Shown in pieces: positions 36,070 through 46,290 of a DNA stretch of 64,000 nt. The notes beneath the pieces were generated by a model. The model had not been told where the DNA came from. It did no database searches and was given only the letters and a program-made list of their open reading frames with translations. Position 1 is the first letter of the stretch, and every line of letters begins with the position of its first letter. The position numbers and the translations under genes were made by a program. The stretch spans positions 310,001 through 374,000 of the forward strand of contig ATWE01000001.1 in assembly GCA_000421085.1 (NCBI GenBank). Direction: 5' to 3'. Source of the DNA: Ensifer sp. USDA 6670. Its GTDB lineage: Bacteria; Pseudomonadota; Alphaproteobacteria; Rhizobiales; Rhizobiaceae.

Positions 36070-38286
36070 TTACCACTTCTTGCTGAGCTTCAGCGTGAAG
36101 GTCCTGCTTTCGCCATAGCCGCAGGTCTCGAGTCCGCGGCATCCCGCAACATATTCCTTGTCGAAGAGGTTGGCGACGTTGAGCGATGCCGTCCAGTCGT
36201 TCTTCTCGTAGCGGATGGCGGCATCTACGAGCGTCGCGGCCGGGACCTTCTTCGTGTTCTCCGCGTCGGCCCAGGATTCCCCTTGGTAGCGCACGCCTGC
36301 GCCGAGGCTCACGCCCTCGAACGCGCCGCCGGTCACGGTGTAGTCGAGCCACAGGGCAGCCTGTGTTTCGGGAATGAGATAGGGCGACTTGCCGATGAGT
36401 TTGGCGTCGAGATCTTCCGTGACCTCGAGGTCGGTATAGGAGAAGGCGCTTATGATCTTCCAATCGGAGTTGAGGTTGATCTTGCCCTCGAGTTCGACGC
36501 CTCTCGAACGGACCTCGCCGAGCTGCGAGTTGACGAAGGATCCTCCGGGCACGGGAATGGAAACGTTCTGTTTGGTGATCTGAAAGATCGATGCAGTGAA
36601 CAGGCCATCGATAAAGGACGGCTCATATTTGACGCCCGCCTCGTATTGATAGCCTTCTTCCGGCACGAGCGCGACCATCTTTGCTGGATTCGTCGGATCC
36701 GATGGATCGCTCGTGCCGGTGCCGACCAGCGGGTTGAAGAAGGTCGCAGCGCTCACATAAGGGGTGAGGCCGTTGTCAAAATCGTATGCGAGGCCGGCAC
36801 GGCCGCTGAGGGCACCGTCATTCGATTCGTAGTTCGTGCCGATCGCGGCGTCGGATTTGGTGTCCACATAGTCGTAGCGGCCGTTAAGCGTAACCAGCCA
36901 GCCGTCACCAAAGCGCACCTGATCCTGGGCGTAGAGACCGATCTGCTGCTGCGTGACGATCTGATCGAGATACACGGAATTTGCACCCTGAGGTGCGCCG
37001 TAAACCGGGTTCGTCGCGCTGATCGGAGTCGTCACCCCGCAGCATGCCTGAATATGGTCGAGCCGGTAATATTTGTAGTCGAGACCGGCGAGGAATGTGT
37101 GGCTCGTGGCGCCGAGATCGACATCCGTTTCCGCCCGGTTGTCGATCGAGAAGCTGTCGACTTTCGACGTCGCCTCGAAGCCGATGCGGTTCAGGAGGTA
37201 GTCCGGGCCGGTAGGTGCGCCGCCGACATAGCCGAAGGGATACGGGAACTTCTCGTGTTTGTGAAGATTGGCGTAGCGGGCGTTCTGGGTGAAAGTCCAG
37301 CCATTGTCGAAATCGTGCTTGAACTCGTAGCCGAGCATCTGCTGCGTATAACTGCCCTCGTCGATATCGGGCTCGCTATAATTGGCGTCCCGGTCGATCT
37401 TGCCGAAGGGCGCATCTACGACGGTCCCGACATAGGGCAGGAAGCCGTTGCCGACATGGACCTGATCGAGGCCCTGCAGCAGGCCGAAGACGGTCAGGCT
37501 GGTCGCATCGTCCGGCGCATAGGTCACTTGCGGCAGGATGAAACCGCGCAGGTCTTCGGAATAGTCCGAATAATTGTCACCGCCGGCGACCTTGCCGGTG
37601 AGGCGATAGCGCACCGTTCCGTCATCGTTCAGCTTGTCGTTCACGTCGAATCCGGTGAAGGCATTGCCGTCGCTGTTGATGCCGACTTCCGTGTAGTAGA
37701 GGGGCTCGTCAAGCGGCCGCTTGCTGATCAGGTTGATGATGCCGCCCGGATTGGACCCGCCATAGAGGACGGATGCCGGCCCTTTAAGCACCTCGATCCG
37801 TTCCAGCATGAAGGGGTCGATCTGGAAATTGCCGAAGCCGAAGCTGAAGAGCGGCAGGCTGTCGAGGAAGAGGCCTGTCTGCGCCGCATCGAAGCCGCGG
37901 ATGTAGAACCAGTCCGTGTCCGGGTCGGTGCCGAACGGTGCCGACAGGACGCCCGGCGTATAGCGCAATGCTTCATCGACCTTGTTGACCACGGCGCGAT
38001 CGTCCAGTTCCTCACGCCCGACGACGGAGACCGACTGGGGGATTTCGTTGAGCGGCGTGGCGGTCTTCGACCCGGTCGCGGTCGCCTTTGCGACATAGCC
38101 TTCCACCGGTCCGCTCGCGCTTTCGCCCGCCGCATTGCCGCCTTCGACGACGATGCGCTCAAGCTGCGTGGCGGTCCCCTCCTGCGCCAGGGCCGTTCCG
38201 CCCATCGTCAACGGCGCCAGCGCAACTCCGCTCGCCAGAAGAGTCTTCAGATGCGCCCCGCGAATCCTGCACTTCATCTCATTCAT
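36070..38286 (-). CDS. TonB-dependent siderophore receptor (FhuA-like)
   Basis: A 738-residue outer-membrane receptor. After a signal peptide (to about ALAQ) comes a TonB-box-like LERIVVEG. The plug domain carries IPQSVSVVGREELDDR, DWFYIRGFDAAQTGLFLDSL and IEVLKGPASVLYGGSNPGGI. A barrel follows, ending in the usual C-terminal aromatic residue (KLSKKW). This pattern belongs to the TonB-siderophore receptor family that takes up hydroxamate and similar ferric siderophores. It follows an AraC-type gene on the same strand, a common arrangement for siderophore-responsive control. Which siderophore it binds is not evident. I could not find a clear iron-responsive box upstream. Confidence 0.88.
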   Translation of the reverse strand: MNEMKCRIRGAHLKTLLASGVALAPLTMGGTALAQEGTATQLERIVVEGGNAAGESASGPVEGYVAKATATGSKTATPLNEIPQSVSVVGREELDDRAVVNKVDEALRYTPGVLSAPFGTDPDTDWFYIRGFDAAQTGLFLDSLPLFSFGFGNFQIDPFMLERIEVLKGPASVLYGGSNPGGIINLISKRPLDEPLYYTEVGINSDGNAFTGFDVNDKLNDDGTVRYRLTGKVAGGDNYSDYSEDLRGFILPQVTYAPDDATSLTVFGLLQGLDQVHVGNGFLPYVGTVVDAPFGKIDRDANYSEPDIDEGSYTQQMLGYEFKHDFDNGWTFTQNARYANLHKHEKFPYPFGYVGGAPTGPDYLLNRIGFEATSKVDSFSIDNRAETDVDLGATSHTFLAGLDYKYYRLDHIQACCGVTTPISATNPVYGAPQGANSVYLDQIVTQQQIGLYAQDQVRFGDGWLVTLNGRYDYVDTKSDAAIGTNYESNDGALSGRAGLAYDFDNGLTPYVSAATFFNPLVGTGTSDPSDPTNPAKMVALVPEEGYQYEAGVKYEPSFIDGLFTASIFQITKQNVSIPVPGGSFVNSQLGEVRSRGVELEGKINLNSDWKIISAFSYTDLEVTEDLDAKLIGKSPYLIPETQAALWLDYTVTGGAFEGVSLGAGVRYQGESWADAENTKKVPAATLVDAAIRYEKNDWTASLNVANLFDKEYVAGCRGLETCGYGESRTFTLKLSKKW

Positions 38287-38438
38287 GTCCCGAAATCGGC
38301 CGGCCCCGCCGTTGCCCCCGCGTGACCGGCACTGTCAACGATAAGGTGAGTGTCTAGATCAACTATTTTGGCCGCGCTTGTCCCGAAGCGCGGAAATTGA
38401 ACGATTTTGGGCAAAACTGTGCGATGCCGGCGGACTCG

Positions 38439-39323
38439 TCAGGCGGTGTGACTTTTCTTCCAGAGGGCCGGCGTTATGCCGACTGCCTTGCGAAACACAC
38501 GGGTGAAGTGCGCCTGGTCGGCAAATCCCGTCTCGGCGGCAATCGAGGTCAGCGGGGCGTCGCTACTGAGCAGCATCTGCTTTGCCCGTTCGACCCGCGC
38601 ATTCATGTGCCACTGGTGAGGCGCGACACCCGTCGAAGCCTTGAAGGCGTGGCTGAAATGCGATTGGGAGAGGCCCGTGAGGTCGGCGAGTTCCTCGAGC
38701 CGGACGTTACGGGCGAAATTCTCCTCGATGAAATCGACGGCACGCCGCAATTGCCAGGCCGCAAGCTGGCTGCGCTTGCGGCCGCTGCGCTTGCCGATCT
38801 TCATGAGATCGATGAAGAGCGCCACCGTAAGACTGTCGCCGTAGAGATCGTGAAGAGGCTGGGGATTGAGGCACTCGGCTGCGATCAGCCCGGCGAGCGT
38901 GAGGAAGCGTTCGTCCTGGAACATCAGTCGGGGCGTCTCGATTGCCGCGGCGTCCAGGTCTTCCTTCAGCCGCCTGCCGAGCACATCGACATCGAAGTGA
39001 AGATCGAGATGCCGGATGTAATGGATGTCGACGAGATCGGTCCAGAGTTCCATCCCGGCCGGGATATAGGAGAGGGCCTGGCGATGGTAGTTCTGGACGG
39101 CACCCTTGCCATTCGCGGCGAGCTTCACGCGGCAATTGCCCCCGCCCTTGGCATCGAGCACGATGAACATGCGGGGGTCCTCGGCGATGTAATAGCCGCC
39201 CGCATGCGGAACGCACTCCACATCCCAGACATCCGCGACCACACCATTCCACTCCCGGCGGTTGAGGCCGCCGATGATCGAAAACCCGCTGATCCTGTTC
39301 TGCATGCGCGGCTGGAATGTCAT
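38439..39323 (-). CDS. AraC-family transcription regulator
   Basis: A 294-residue protein with an uncharacterised N-terminal sensor part and two C-terminal AraC helices (VRLEELADLTGLSQSHFSHA and LTSIAAETGFADQAHFTRVF, ending PALWKKS). It lies 152 bases upstream of the siderophore receptor gene and points toward it. Activation of the receptor by this protein with the ferric siderophore as signal is a reasonable inference. A GGAGAAAGCGACG region precedes the ATG. Confidence 0.85.
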   Translation of the reverse strand: MTFQPRMQNRISGFSIIGGLNRREWNGVVADVWDVECVPHAGGYYIAEDPRMFIVLDAKGGGNCRVKLAANGKGAVQNYHRQALSYIPAGMELWTDLVDIHYIRHLDLHFDVDVLGRRLKEDLDAAAIETPRLMFQDERFLTLAGLIAAECLNPQPLHDLYGDSLTVALFIDLMKIGKRSGRKRSQLAAWQLRRAVDFIEENFARNVRLEELADLTGLSQSHFSHAFKASTGVAPHQWHMNARVERAKQMLLSSDAPLTSIAAETGFADQAHFTRVFRKAVGITPALWKKSHTA

Positions 39324-39487
39324 CGTCGCTTTCTCCGGTCCCGCCGACTCTTAAGCCCGACCGCAGTAATCCTTCATGTGAAATTCAAGTTTAATATCGC
39401 GGACCGCATGGGTTTTCAATCGCGTCAGTGCAAAGGGGCGCGACCGATGCCGGCCGCGCCCCTCGCTGCATGGAATTGGTACATCTG

Positions 39488-39516
39488 CCCCTCCTCGGGT
39501 TTAACCCGAGGAGGGG
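39488..39516. terminator. Perfect GC-rich palindrome downstream of ribH
   Basis: CCCCTCCTCGGGTT / AACCCGAGGAGGGG forms a 14-base stem with almost no loop. It lies 11 bases after the ribH stop on the minus strand. There is no T-run, so it may be a rho-assisted terminator or mRNA 3' stabiliser. Confidence 0.55.
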
Positions 39517-39526
39517 GCAACACCGT

Positions 39527-40282
<756 letters not shown>

Positions 40283-40369
40283 TCAAATCTGTGCTGCGAC
40301 GTGAAAGCGAAAAATCACGACAGAATTTTCCAAGGATTTCACGCCCCTGAACAATTCATTCCGGCTGCT

Positions 40370-41431
40370 CTATTCGCGGATGACGAGCAGGTCCCTTGCC
40401 GCGAAACGCAGCGTGACGTTCTCGCCGGCGACCGGTGGGGTCATGCCCGGATCGTTGAACATATCGAAGGAGATGATGTCTTCGCCGACCCGCAGCTTGG
40501 TGCGGATGACGGAGCCGAGAAAGCTCCTCGATACGACTTGGCCCGGAAGTGCGGTATCGCCCCTGGCGCCCTCCGCGATCGAGCCTGCTTCCGGCCTGAG
40601 TGCCAGCGAAATGCTGTCGCCGTCCTTTGCCCCGGCTATCGGCTCCTTCAGCGAAATCCGCTGGCCGCCGATGGTGACTGCGCCGCTTGCGGGATCGGCC
40701 ACCTTGCCCTCGATGATGTTGAGCGTGCCCACGAAGGAGGCGACGAAGCGTGTCGCCGGGGTGTTGTAGATCTCGAAAGGGCTGCCGATCTGATCGGCGC
40801 GGCCGGCATTCATGACGACGATGCGGTCGGAGATCGACAGTGCCTCCTCCTGGTCGTGCGTCACGAATACCGTGGTGATGCCGAGCTGCTGCTGGATCTG
40901 CCGGATCTCTTCCCGCAGCGAAATGCGGATTTTTGCGTCGAGCGCTGAGAGCGGCTCGTCGAGCAGCAGCACCTGCGGCTTGACGGCGAGGGCGCGGGCA
41001 AGCGCCACGCGCTGCTGCTGTCCGCCGGACAATTGATAGGGGAAGCGGTCCGCAAGATGCTCGAGTTTGATCAGTCCGAGCATCTGCTTCACCCGTGCCG
41101 CGATCTCCGCCTTGGCGGCGCCGGCGACCTTGAGGCCGAAGGCGACATTGTCGTGGACATTCATGTTGGGAAAGAGTGCGTAGGCTTGAAACACCATGCC
41201 GATATTGCGCTGGTTCGGCTTCAGCGTGCCCTGGTCCTTGCCGTCGATGAAGATCGAGCCGCCGGACGGGGTCTCGAAGCCGGCAATCATGCGCAGGATG
41301 GTCGTCTTGCCGCAGCCGGAGGGGCCGAGGAAGGAGACGAACTCGCCCTTGTCTATCCCCATGTCGAAATTATGCACGACCTGAACCGGGCCGAAGGATT
41401 TCTGGATGTTGGTCAGTTGCAGGAATGCCAT
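40370..41431 (-). CDS. ABC transporter ATP-binding protein (PotA/FbpC-type)
   Basis: A 353-residue ATPase: Walker [10 protein letters not shown]-loop VFQAYALFP, signature LSGGQQQR, Walker B LLLDEPLSALD, H-loop THDQEEA, and a TOBE domain. All catalytic residues are intact. It is the last gene of the leftward operon binding protein, permease, permease, ATPase, and starts four bases after the second permease. Substrate unknown. Confidence 0.88.
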   Translation of the reverse strand: MAFLQLTNIQKSFGPVQVVHNFDMGIDKGEFVSFLGPSGCGKTTILRMIAGFETPSGGSIFIDGKDQGTLKPNQRNIGMVFQAYALFPNMNVHDNVAFGLKVAGAAKAEIAARVKQMLGLIKLEHLADRFPYQLSGGQQQRVALARALAVKPQVLLLDEPLSALDAKIRISLREEIRQIQQQLGITTVFVTHDQEEALSISDRIVVMNAGRADQIGSPFEIYNTPATRFVASFVGTLNIIEGKVADPASGAVTIGGQRISLKEPIAGAKDGDSISLALRPEAGSIAEGARGDTALPGQVVSRSFLGSVIRTKLRVGEDIISFDMFNDPGMTPPVAGENVTLRFAARDLLVIRE

Positions 41432-41435
41432 GTGA

Positions 41436-42233
41436 TCAAGCCTTGGCCGGAGCGGATTTCTGGAATCGCGACACGAGCTGGATCAGTCCCATGCTGAGCC
41501 AGGTGATCGCGAAGGCGATGACGGCGAGCGCCGAAGGCTCATAGGCCTTGTTGGCGCCCACGAGCTGCAGATAGGGGCCGAAGGCGGGTCGGTTGAGCAG
41601 CGCCGCCATGGTGAATTCGCCCATGACGATCGCGAAGGTGATGAAGGCCCCGGAAAGCACGCCGCTCATCACATTCGGGAAAATGCAGCGGAAGAGGATG
41701 GTCGGCCACTTGGCGCCAAGGCTTTCCGCGGCCTCCGTCAGCGTCCTGACATCGATGGCCCGCATCGCCGTGTCGACGGCGCGGTACATATAGGGAAGCG
41801 ACAGCGTCATATAGGAGAACATCAGCAGCGTGTTGGTGCCGGAAGTGGAGCCGGTCAGCGGCAGGAACGATGAGGAATTATAGAGCCTGAGATAGCCGAA
41901 GACGATGACGATCGCCGGAATGACGAGCGGTAGCAGCGTGATGAACTCTATGACGGGGCGGACCTGCGGCAGGCGCAGCCGCACCCAATAGGCCGTCGGT
42001 ACCACCAGCAGCATGCCGAAGATGATCGTGAAAAACGCCATCAGCATCGAATAGCCGAAGGTTTCGCGAAACTGGAAGTCGGAGAAGACCGACCGATAGG
42101 CGTCGAAGGAATAGGCATCGCGGCGCATGCGCAGCGAGAATTCCAGCGTGCCGAGCAGCGGAATGATGAAATAGCTCGCCCCGATGGCGATGGCGATCCA
42201 GGCGCCAAGACGTCTTGCTTTCATTTCTGCCAC
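41436..42233 (-). CDS. ABC transporter permease 2
   Basis: A 265-residue membrane permease of the spermidine/iron/phosphonate group (PotC-like). About six hydrophobic segments are seen, with the EAA loop LTEAAESLGAKWPTILFRCI. Its start overlaps the end of the preceding permease gene by 13 bases. Confidence 0.85.
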   Translation of the reverse strand: MAEMKARRLGAWIAIAIGASYFIIPLLGTLEFSLRMRRDAYSFDAYRSVFSDFQFRETFGYSMLMAFFTIIFGMLLVVPTAYWVRLRLPQVRPVIEFITLLPLVIPAIVIVFGYLRLYNSSSFLPLTGSTSGTNTLLMFSYMTLSLPYMYRAVDTAMRAIDVRTLTEAAESLGAKWPTILFRCIFPNVMSGVLSGAFITFAIVMGEFTMAALLNRPAFGPYLQLVGANKAYEPSALAVIAFAITWLSMGLIQLVSRFQKSAPAKA

Positions 42234-43102
42234 CGTTCGGCGCGCATCCGCAGCCAGATGTAGAGAATATTGGAAATGCCGGTGATGACGATCATGCCGA
42301 GGGCCAGCGCATAGCCGAGGTTCGGATTATGGAGTACGTCGCCGCGGATCTGCGCATAGAGCAGGATCGGCACGATATTGAGCGAGCTGCCGGTCAGCGC
42401 ATAGGCGGTGGCGATCGCGCCGAAGGCGTTGGCGAAGAGCAGGAGCGTCGTGCCGAGCAGGCTCGGCCACAGAATAGGAAGCGCCACCATGCGCCAGTAT
42501 TGCCAGGTGGAGGCGCCGAGAATTTCGGAAGCTTCTCGCCATTCCTTCTTCATGCCGTCGAGCGCGGGCGTCAGGATCAGCACCATCAACGGGATCTGGA
42601 AATACATGTAGGTGATGGTGAGCCCGAGGAAGCTCAGGAGATTGAAGCCGGTCGAATAGAGATTGAAACCGAACCAGTCGCGCAGAAACACGGTGACGAG
42701 CCCGGTGCGGCCGAGGGTCGCGAGAAAGGCGAAGGCGAGCGGAACGCCCGCGAAATTGGAGGCGACGCCGGAAAAGGTAAGGAGACCGGAACGGATCCAC
42801 GTCGGAACGCCGCCGAGCACGATCGCCCAGGCAAGAAAGAAGCCGATGAGGGCGCCGCCGAGCGAGGAGGCGACCGACACCCGGATCGAGATCCAGTAGG
42901 CGGAGAGGATCGACGGGGTGAAGAGGTCGGCGATGTTCTTGAAGGTAAACTCGCCCGCCGGCGTCAGAAAGGCGCCGGTGACGAGATAGAGCGTCGGGAC
43001 GACCAGGAACATCAGCGCGAAAATCATGAAGGGTGCAATGCCCAGCCAGTCGATAATCGCTCGTTTGCTGATCAGAGGTGCTGCTGCTGTCGTCGTGGTC
43101 AT
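42221..43102 (-). CDS. ABC transporter permease 1
   Basis: A 293-residue membrane permease (PotB-like). Hydrophobic segments begin at about IAPFMIFALMFLVVPTLYLV, and the EAA-type loop is EWREASEILGASTWQYWRMV. I chose the ATG at 43102 (MTTTTAAAP) because the frame upstream to 43150 adds residues unlike the family. It follows the binding-protein gene by 77 bases. Confidence 0.83.
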   Translation of the reverse strand: MTTTTAAAPLISKRAIIDWLGIAPFMIFALMFLVVPTLYLVTGAFLTPAGEFTFKNIADLFTPSILSAYWISIRVSVASSLGGALIGFFLAWAIVLGGVPTWIRSGLLTFSGVASNFAGVPLAFAFLATLGRTGLVTVFLRDWFGFNLYSTGFNLLSFLGLTITYMYFQIPLMVLILTPALDGMKKEWREASEILGASTWQYWRMVALPILWPSLLGTTLLLFANAFGAIATAYALTGSSLNIVPILLYAQIRGDVLHNPNLGYALALGMIVITGISNILYIWLRMRAERWQK

Positions 43103-43179
43103 AAAGCTTTCAGCTGTCCCGGCATCGGAGGAAAATGACCTCCCCGCCATGTACGAGGCGGGGAGGCACGCAATTGCAG

Positions 43180-44283
43180 TTACTGTACGCTCGCGCCGAC
43201 GACGCTATCCCACTTGGTGGTGATCGCTGCCTTGCCGGCTTCCTGCTCTTCGAGCGTCGGGAAGACGGCCTTTTCGTAGGATTCGGCCGGCGGCAGCTTG
43301 TCGAGCATCTCCTGCGGAACCTTTCCGTTCTTGACGAGGTCGTTGAAGCGGATCGGGTGGCAGTAGCCCTTCAGCCAGCCGAGCTGACCTTCGTCCGAAT
43401 AGAGATACTCCATCCAGAGCTTGGCGGCGTTCGGATGCGGAGCGAAGGCGGAGATCGCCTGCACATAGACGCCGGCTACGACGCCGGAGGCCGGGACGAC
43501 GACTTCGACCGGCGGGTTGCCCTTCAGGCTGTCGCGCCAGGAGAGGCCGTTATAGTCCCAAGCGATGATGATCGGCGTCGAGCCTTGCGCAAGCGAGGCC
43601 GACTTGCCGATGACCGGGACGAAGTTGCCGGCCTTGTTGACCTCGGCGAAGAAGGCCAGGCCCGCTTCGCCGGCCTTCGCCGGATCCGTTTCACCGGCCG
43701 CGAGGCCGGCCGCGTAGACCGCCTGCACCGCCTGGTTGGATGCACGCGGATCGCCGGCGAGTGCGACCGAGTTCGCATAGTCGGACTTCTTGAGGTCCGC
43801 CCAGTCCTTCGGCACGTCCTTGACGATATCGGTGTTCACTACGAAGGAGAGAACACCGTAATAATCGCCGTACCAATAGCCTTCCGGATCCTTGGCCGTG
43901 TCCGGAATCGTGTCCCAGGTAGAGACCTTGTAGGGCTGAATCAGGCCTTCGGCCTTGGCCGAGGGGCCGAAAGAGAGACCGACGTCGATGACGTCGGGCG
44001 CTTGCGGGCCGGTGTTGCCCTTGTTGGCCTTGATCGCCTCGATCTCGTCGCCGGAACCCGCATCCGGGTTCAGTTCGTTGACTTCGATGCCGTATTTGGC
44101 CTTGAAGCCGGCGATCACGTCGCCGTACCCGCACCAATTGTGCGGGAGCGCGATTGTCGTCAGCGTGCCTTCCTTCTTGGCGGCTGCGATGAGCTCTTCG
44201 CTCGGCTCGGCAACGGCTACTGCCGTGGTGGCGAGCAGCGTGGCGGTCGAAAGCGAGAGCAGGCGTTGAGTCCTTGAAATCAC
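43180..44283 (-). CDS. ABC transporter substrate-binding protein
   Basis: A 367-residue periplasmic protein. The start is a GTG at 44283 with GGAGA seven bases upstream, giving the signal peptide that begins MISRTQRLLSLSTATLLATT and ends near AVAEP. The mature part has LIAAAKKEGTLTTIALP, APDVIDVGLSF, YWYGDYYGVLSFVVNTDIVK and SLAQGSTPIIIAWDYNG, as in the type 2 binding proteins of iron, polyamine and phosphonate systems. The RpiR-type gene directly upstream, on the same strand, may control it. Substrate unknown. Confidence 0.83.
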   Translation of the reverse strand: MISRTQRLLSLSTATLLATTAVAVAEPSEELIAAAKKEGTLTTIALPHNWCGYGDVIAGFKAKYGIEVNELNPDAGSGDEIEAIKANKGNTGPQAPDVIDVGLSFGPSAKAEGLIQPYKVSTWDTIPDTAKDPEGYWYGDYYGVLSFVVNTDIVKDVPKDWADLKKSDYANSVALAGDPRASNQAVQAVYAAGLAAGETDPAKAGEAGLAFFAEVNKAGNFVPVIGKSASLAQGSTPIIIAWDYNGLSWRDSLKGNPPVEVVVPASGVVAGVYVQAISAFAPHPNAAKLWMEYLYSDEGQLGWLKGYCHPIRFNDLVKNGKVPQEMLDKLPPAESYEKAVFPTLEEQEAGKAAITTKWDSVVGASVQ

Positions 44284-44468
44284 TGGCGTTCTCCTTATTG
44301 GGTTTTCAGTCAATTTCGCCGATGCAGTTAAAGATATGCGATGAAGCCTATGTGACAGGCTTTGTCCCGTCTGCGGCAGATATGTCGGCTTCGGATCAAT
44401 CCGCTCCGGTTGCATTCGAATGTCGCCTGAATGCTCTTCCATTAGGAATTCAAGCCGCCGGAGCCCTC

Positions 44469-45347
44469 CTAGACCGGCTTGCGGAAAATGCGGGTGGAAT
44501 CGAACAGGCCCTCCAGCGTCTTCATCCGGCCCCTGGTTTCATCCCAGTTCGAGCTCTGCACGGCCTCGACCAGCGCCTCCACGAGGAAGAGCAGCATGAC
44601 CGAACTGTCCCAGGCCGAGGGAACTTCAATCCGGGCCCGGAAGACCTTGGACGAAGACTTGGCGACCGGAGAGCCCCACTGGTCGGTAAAAAGGATGATC
44701 TCGACGCCGCGGTTGCGGGCGAAGCGGGCGAGCGTTTCCATCTCCTGCTCGTAGCGGCGGATGTCGAACAGGATCAGGACGTCTCCTGCCCTCATATCGA
44801 GTACGTAATGCGGCCACGAACTGGGATTGGCGGCGATCTGCGTAACCCCGGTACGAATGACCTGAAGATGAGTGAAGAGATAGTCCGCAATCGAGCGGGT
44901 AATGCGCCCGCCAACGAGATAGACCTTGCGTTTCAGGTCGGCGACGAGTGCTGCGGCCGTGTCGAACTCCGCCGGCTCGATCTGCGACAGCGTCTGGCGC
45001 ATATTGCCCATAACCGCGTCGGCGAAGCGGTTGAGCGTATGGGTTCCCGGCGCGCTGGCCGCCCAGCGATCATGTTTCGCGATGGGATTTGAAATCGTCG
45101 CCTCGAGCTCCTGGTGGAGCCGCGCCTGGAAGTCCGGGAAACCGCGAAAACCGAGTTTCTGGACCATGCGGGCGACCGTCGGAGTCGAAACGCCGGCGTT
45201 CTCCGCGACAGTCGTGATCGAGCCGAGACCGGAGACCGGGTAGTTGTCGAGAAGTGTCTCCGCCAACTGCTTTTCGGCGCGCGTCAGCGCGGCGAAATGC
45301 GCGTTGATCACATCCGACACCGTCATGGAAGCTGTGTTGCCGTTCAA
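44469..45347 (-). CDS. RpiR/MurR-family transcription regulator
   Basis: A 292-residue regulator with an N-terminal HTH_6 domain (LTRAEKQLAETLLDNYPVSG, then STPTVARMVQKLGFRGFPDF) and a C-terminal SIS sugar-phosphate-type domain (KVYLVGGRITRSIADYL, DVLILFDIRRYEQEM, IILFTDQWGSPVAKSSSKVF). It lies between the ABC operon on its own strand and the divergent amidohydrolase/TRAP/ligase operon, so it could control both. Candidate operators lie in the gap to its right. Confidence 0.88.
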   Translation of the reverse strand: MNGNTASMTVSDVINAHFAALTRAEKQLAETLLDNYPVSGLGSITTVAENAGVSTPTVARMVQKLGFRGFPDFQARLHQELEATISNPIAKHDRWAASAPGTHTLNRFADAVMGNMRQTLSQIEPAEFDTAAALVADLKRKVYLVGGRITRSIADYLFTHLQVIRTGVTQIAANPSSWPHYVLDMRAGDVLILFDIRRYEQEMETLARFARNRGVEIILFTDQWGSPVAKSSSKVFRARIEVPSAWDSSVMLLFLVEALVEAVQSSNWDETRGRMKTLEGLFDSTRIFRKPV

Positions 45348-45423
45348 TGTTCGCCCTCGGCCGGTCTTTGCCAGCTTGTAGGAAATTAAACATCGCTGTC
45401 ACAATCGGAGTCAATCGCAATTT

Positions 45424-45482
45424 TGAAAAGATCGTTTCAGTTTTCCATTGACACCTGCCGATTCGTGAAGAATTCTCTTCAC
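45424..45482. promoter_or_regulatory. Candidate promoter and operator repeats between RpiR gene and amidohydrolase
   Basis: The gap holds TGAAA-N6-TTTCA (45424-45439), a -35-like TTGACA (45448-45453), and GTGAAGA-N4-TCTTCAC (45465-45482), a perfect inverted repeat with seven-base arms. With 17-base spacing the -10 would fall within this last repeat (AATTCT at 45471-45476), so a bound repressor would block the rightward operon. Confidence 0.5.
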
Positions 45483-45516
45483 AATCATCGTCTGACGAGG
45501 CATTGGGGAGCCGGTT

Positions 45517-46290
45517 TTGACGGGACTTTTGACTGAGGCAGAGGGCGACCCGGTCGCGATCGAGAATGCCGAAGCGAAGGGAGAATTCCTCTTCGTCTGC
45601 GAGCATGCCTCGAACCGCATGCCCGAGCGGCTGGGAACGCTCGGCCTCTCTAAGGAGGCGCTCGAGAGTCATGTCGCCTGGGATCCCGGCGCGCTGGCAG
45701 TCTCCCGATTGCTTTCCGAAGAGCTCGACGGCACGCTGATCCATCAACGTTTTTCCCGGCTCGCCTATGACTGCAACAGGCCGCCGGAGTCCGACGCGGC
45801 GATGCCTGTCCTCAGCGAGGTCTATGACGTGCCCGGCAACAGGACCATGTCGGCGGCGGAGCGGCGCTCGCGGGTGGAGGAGATCTATCTGCCGTTTCAC
45901 GAGGCGGTCACGCGCGTGGTCGCAGACCGCAAGGCGGCGGGCAGGCGGCCGGTTCTTGTAACCATGCATAGTTTCACGCCGATCTATTTCGGCAAGCCGC
46001 GGACAGTCGAGCTGGGCATTCTGCACGACGCCGACAGCCGGCTCGCGGAGCGCATGCTTGCCGCCGCGGCGATCGGCGAGGCCGGTTACGACGTCCGCCG
46101 CAACGAACCTTACGGGCCGGCTGACGGCGTGACGCACAGCCTGATCGAATACGGCGTCCGCTTTGGCGTGCCGAACGTCATGATCGAGATCCGCAACGAT
46201 CTCATCCGCCAGATAATCGGCCAAAGGGTCATGGCCGATTATCTGGCGGGGCTGCTCGCGAAGAGCGTAGCTGCCCTTCCGGCGCACTAG
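45517..46290 (+). CDS. N-formylglutamate amidohydrolase-family protein
   Basis: A 257-residue zinc-dependent amidohydrolase of the COG3931 type. The likely metal and glutamate-site motifs are FVCEHASNRMP, YDCNRPP, VTMHSFTPIYFG and MIEIRNDLIR. The characterised relatives hydrolyse N-formyl-L-glutamate. No histidine-degradation gene is near, and a glutamine-synthetase-like ligase is in the same cluster, so a gamma-glutamyl amide is a possible substrate (inference). The start is a TTG at 45517 with GGGGAG upstream. Confidence 0.8.
   Translation: MTGLLTEAEGDPVAIENAEAKGEFLFVCEHASNRMPERLGTLGLSKEALESHVAWDPGALAVSRLLSEELDGTLIHQRFSRLAYDCNRPPESDAAMPVLSEVYDVPGNRTMSAAERRSRVEEIYLPFHEAVTRVVADRKAAGRRPVLVTMHSFTPIYFGKPRTVELGILHDADSRLAERMLAAAAIGEAGYDVRRNEPYGPADGVTHSLIEYGVRFGVPNVMIEIRNDLIRQIIGQRVMADYLAGLLAKSVAALPAH

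Noticed and set aside
35926..38325. A 799-residue plus-strand open frame opposite the siderophore receptor
   Set aside because: The minus strand encodes a complete TonB-dependent receptor with signal, plug and barrel; the plus frame is a shadow.
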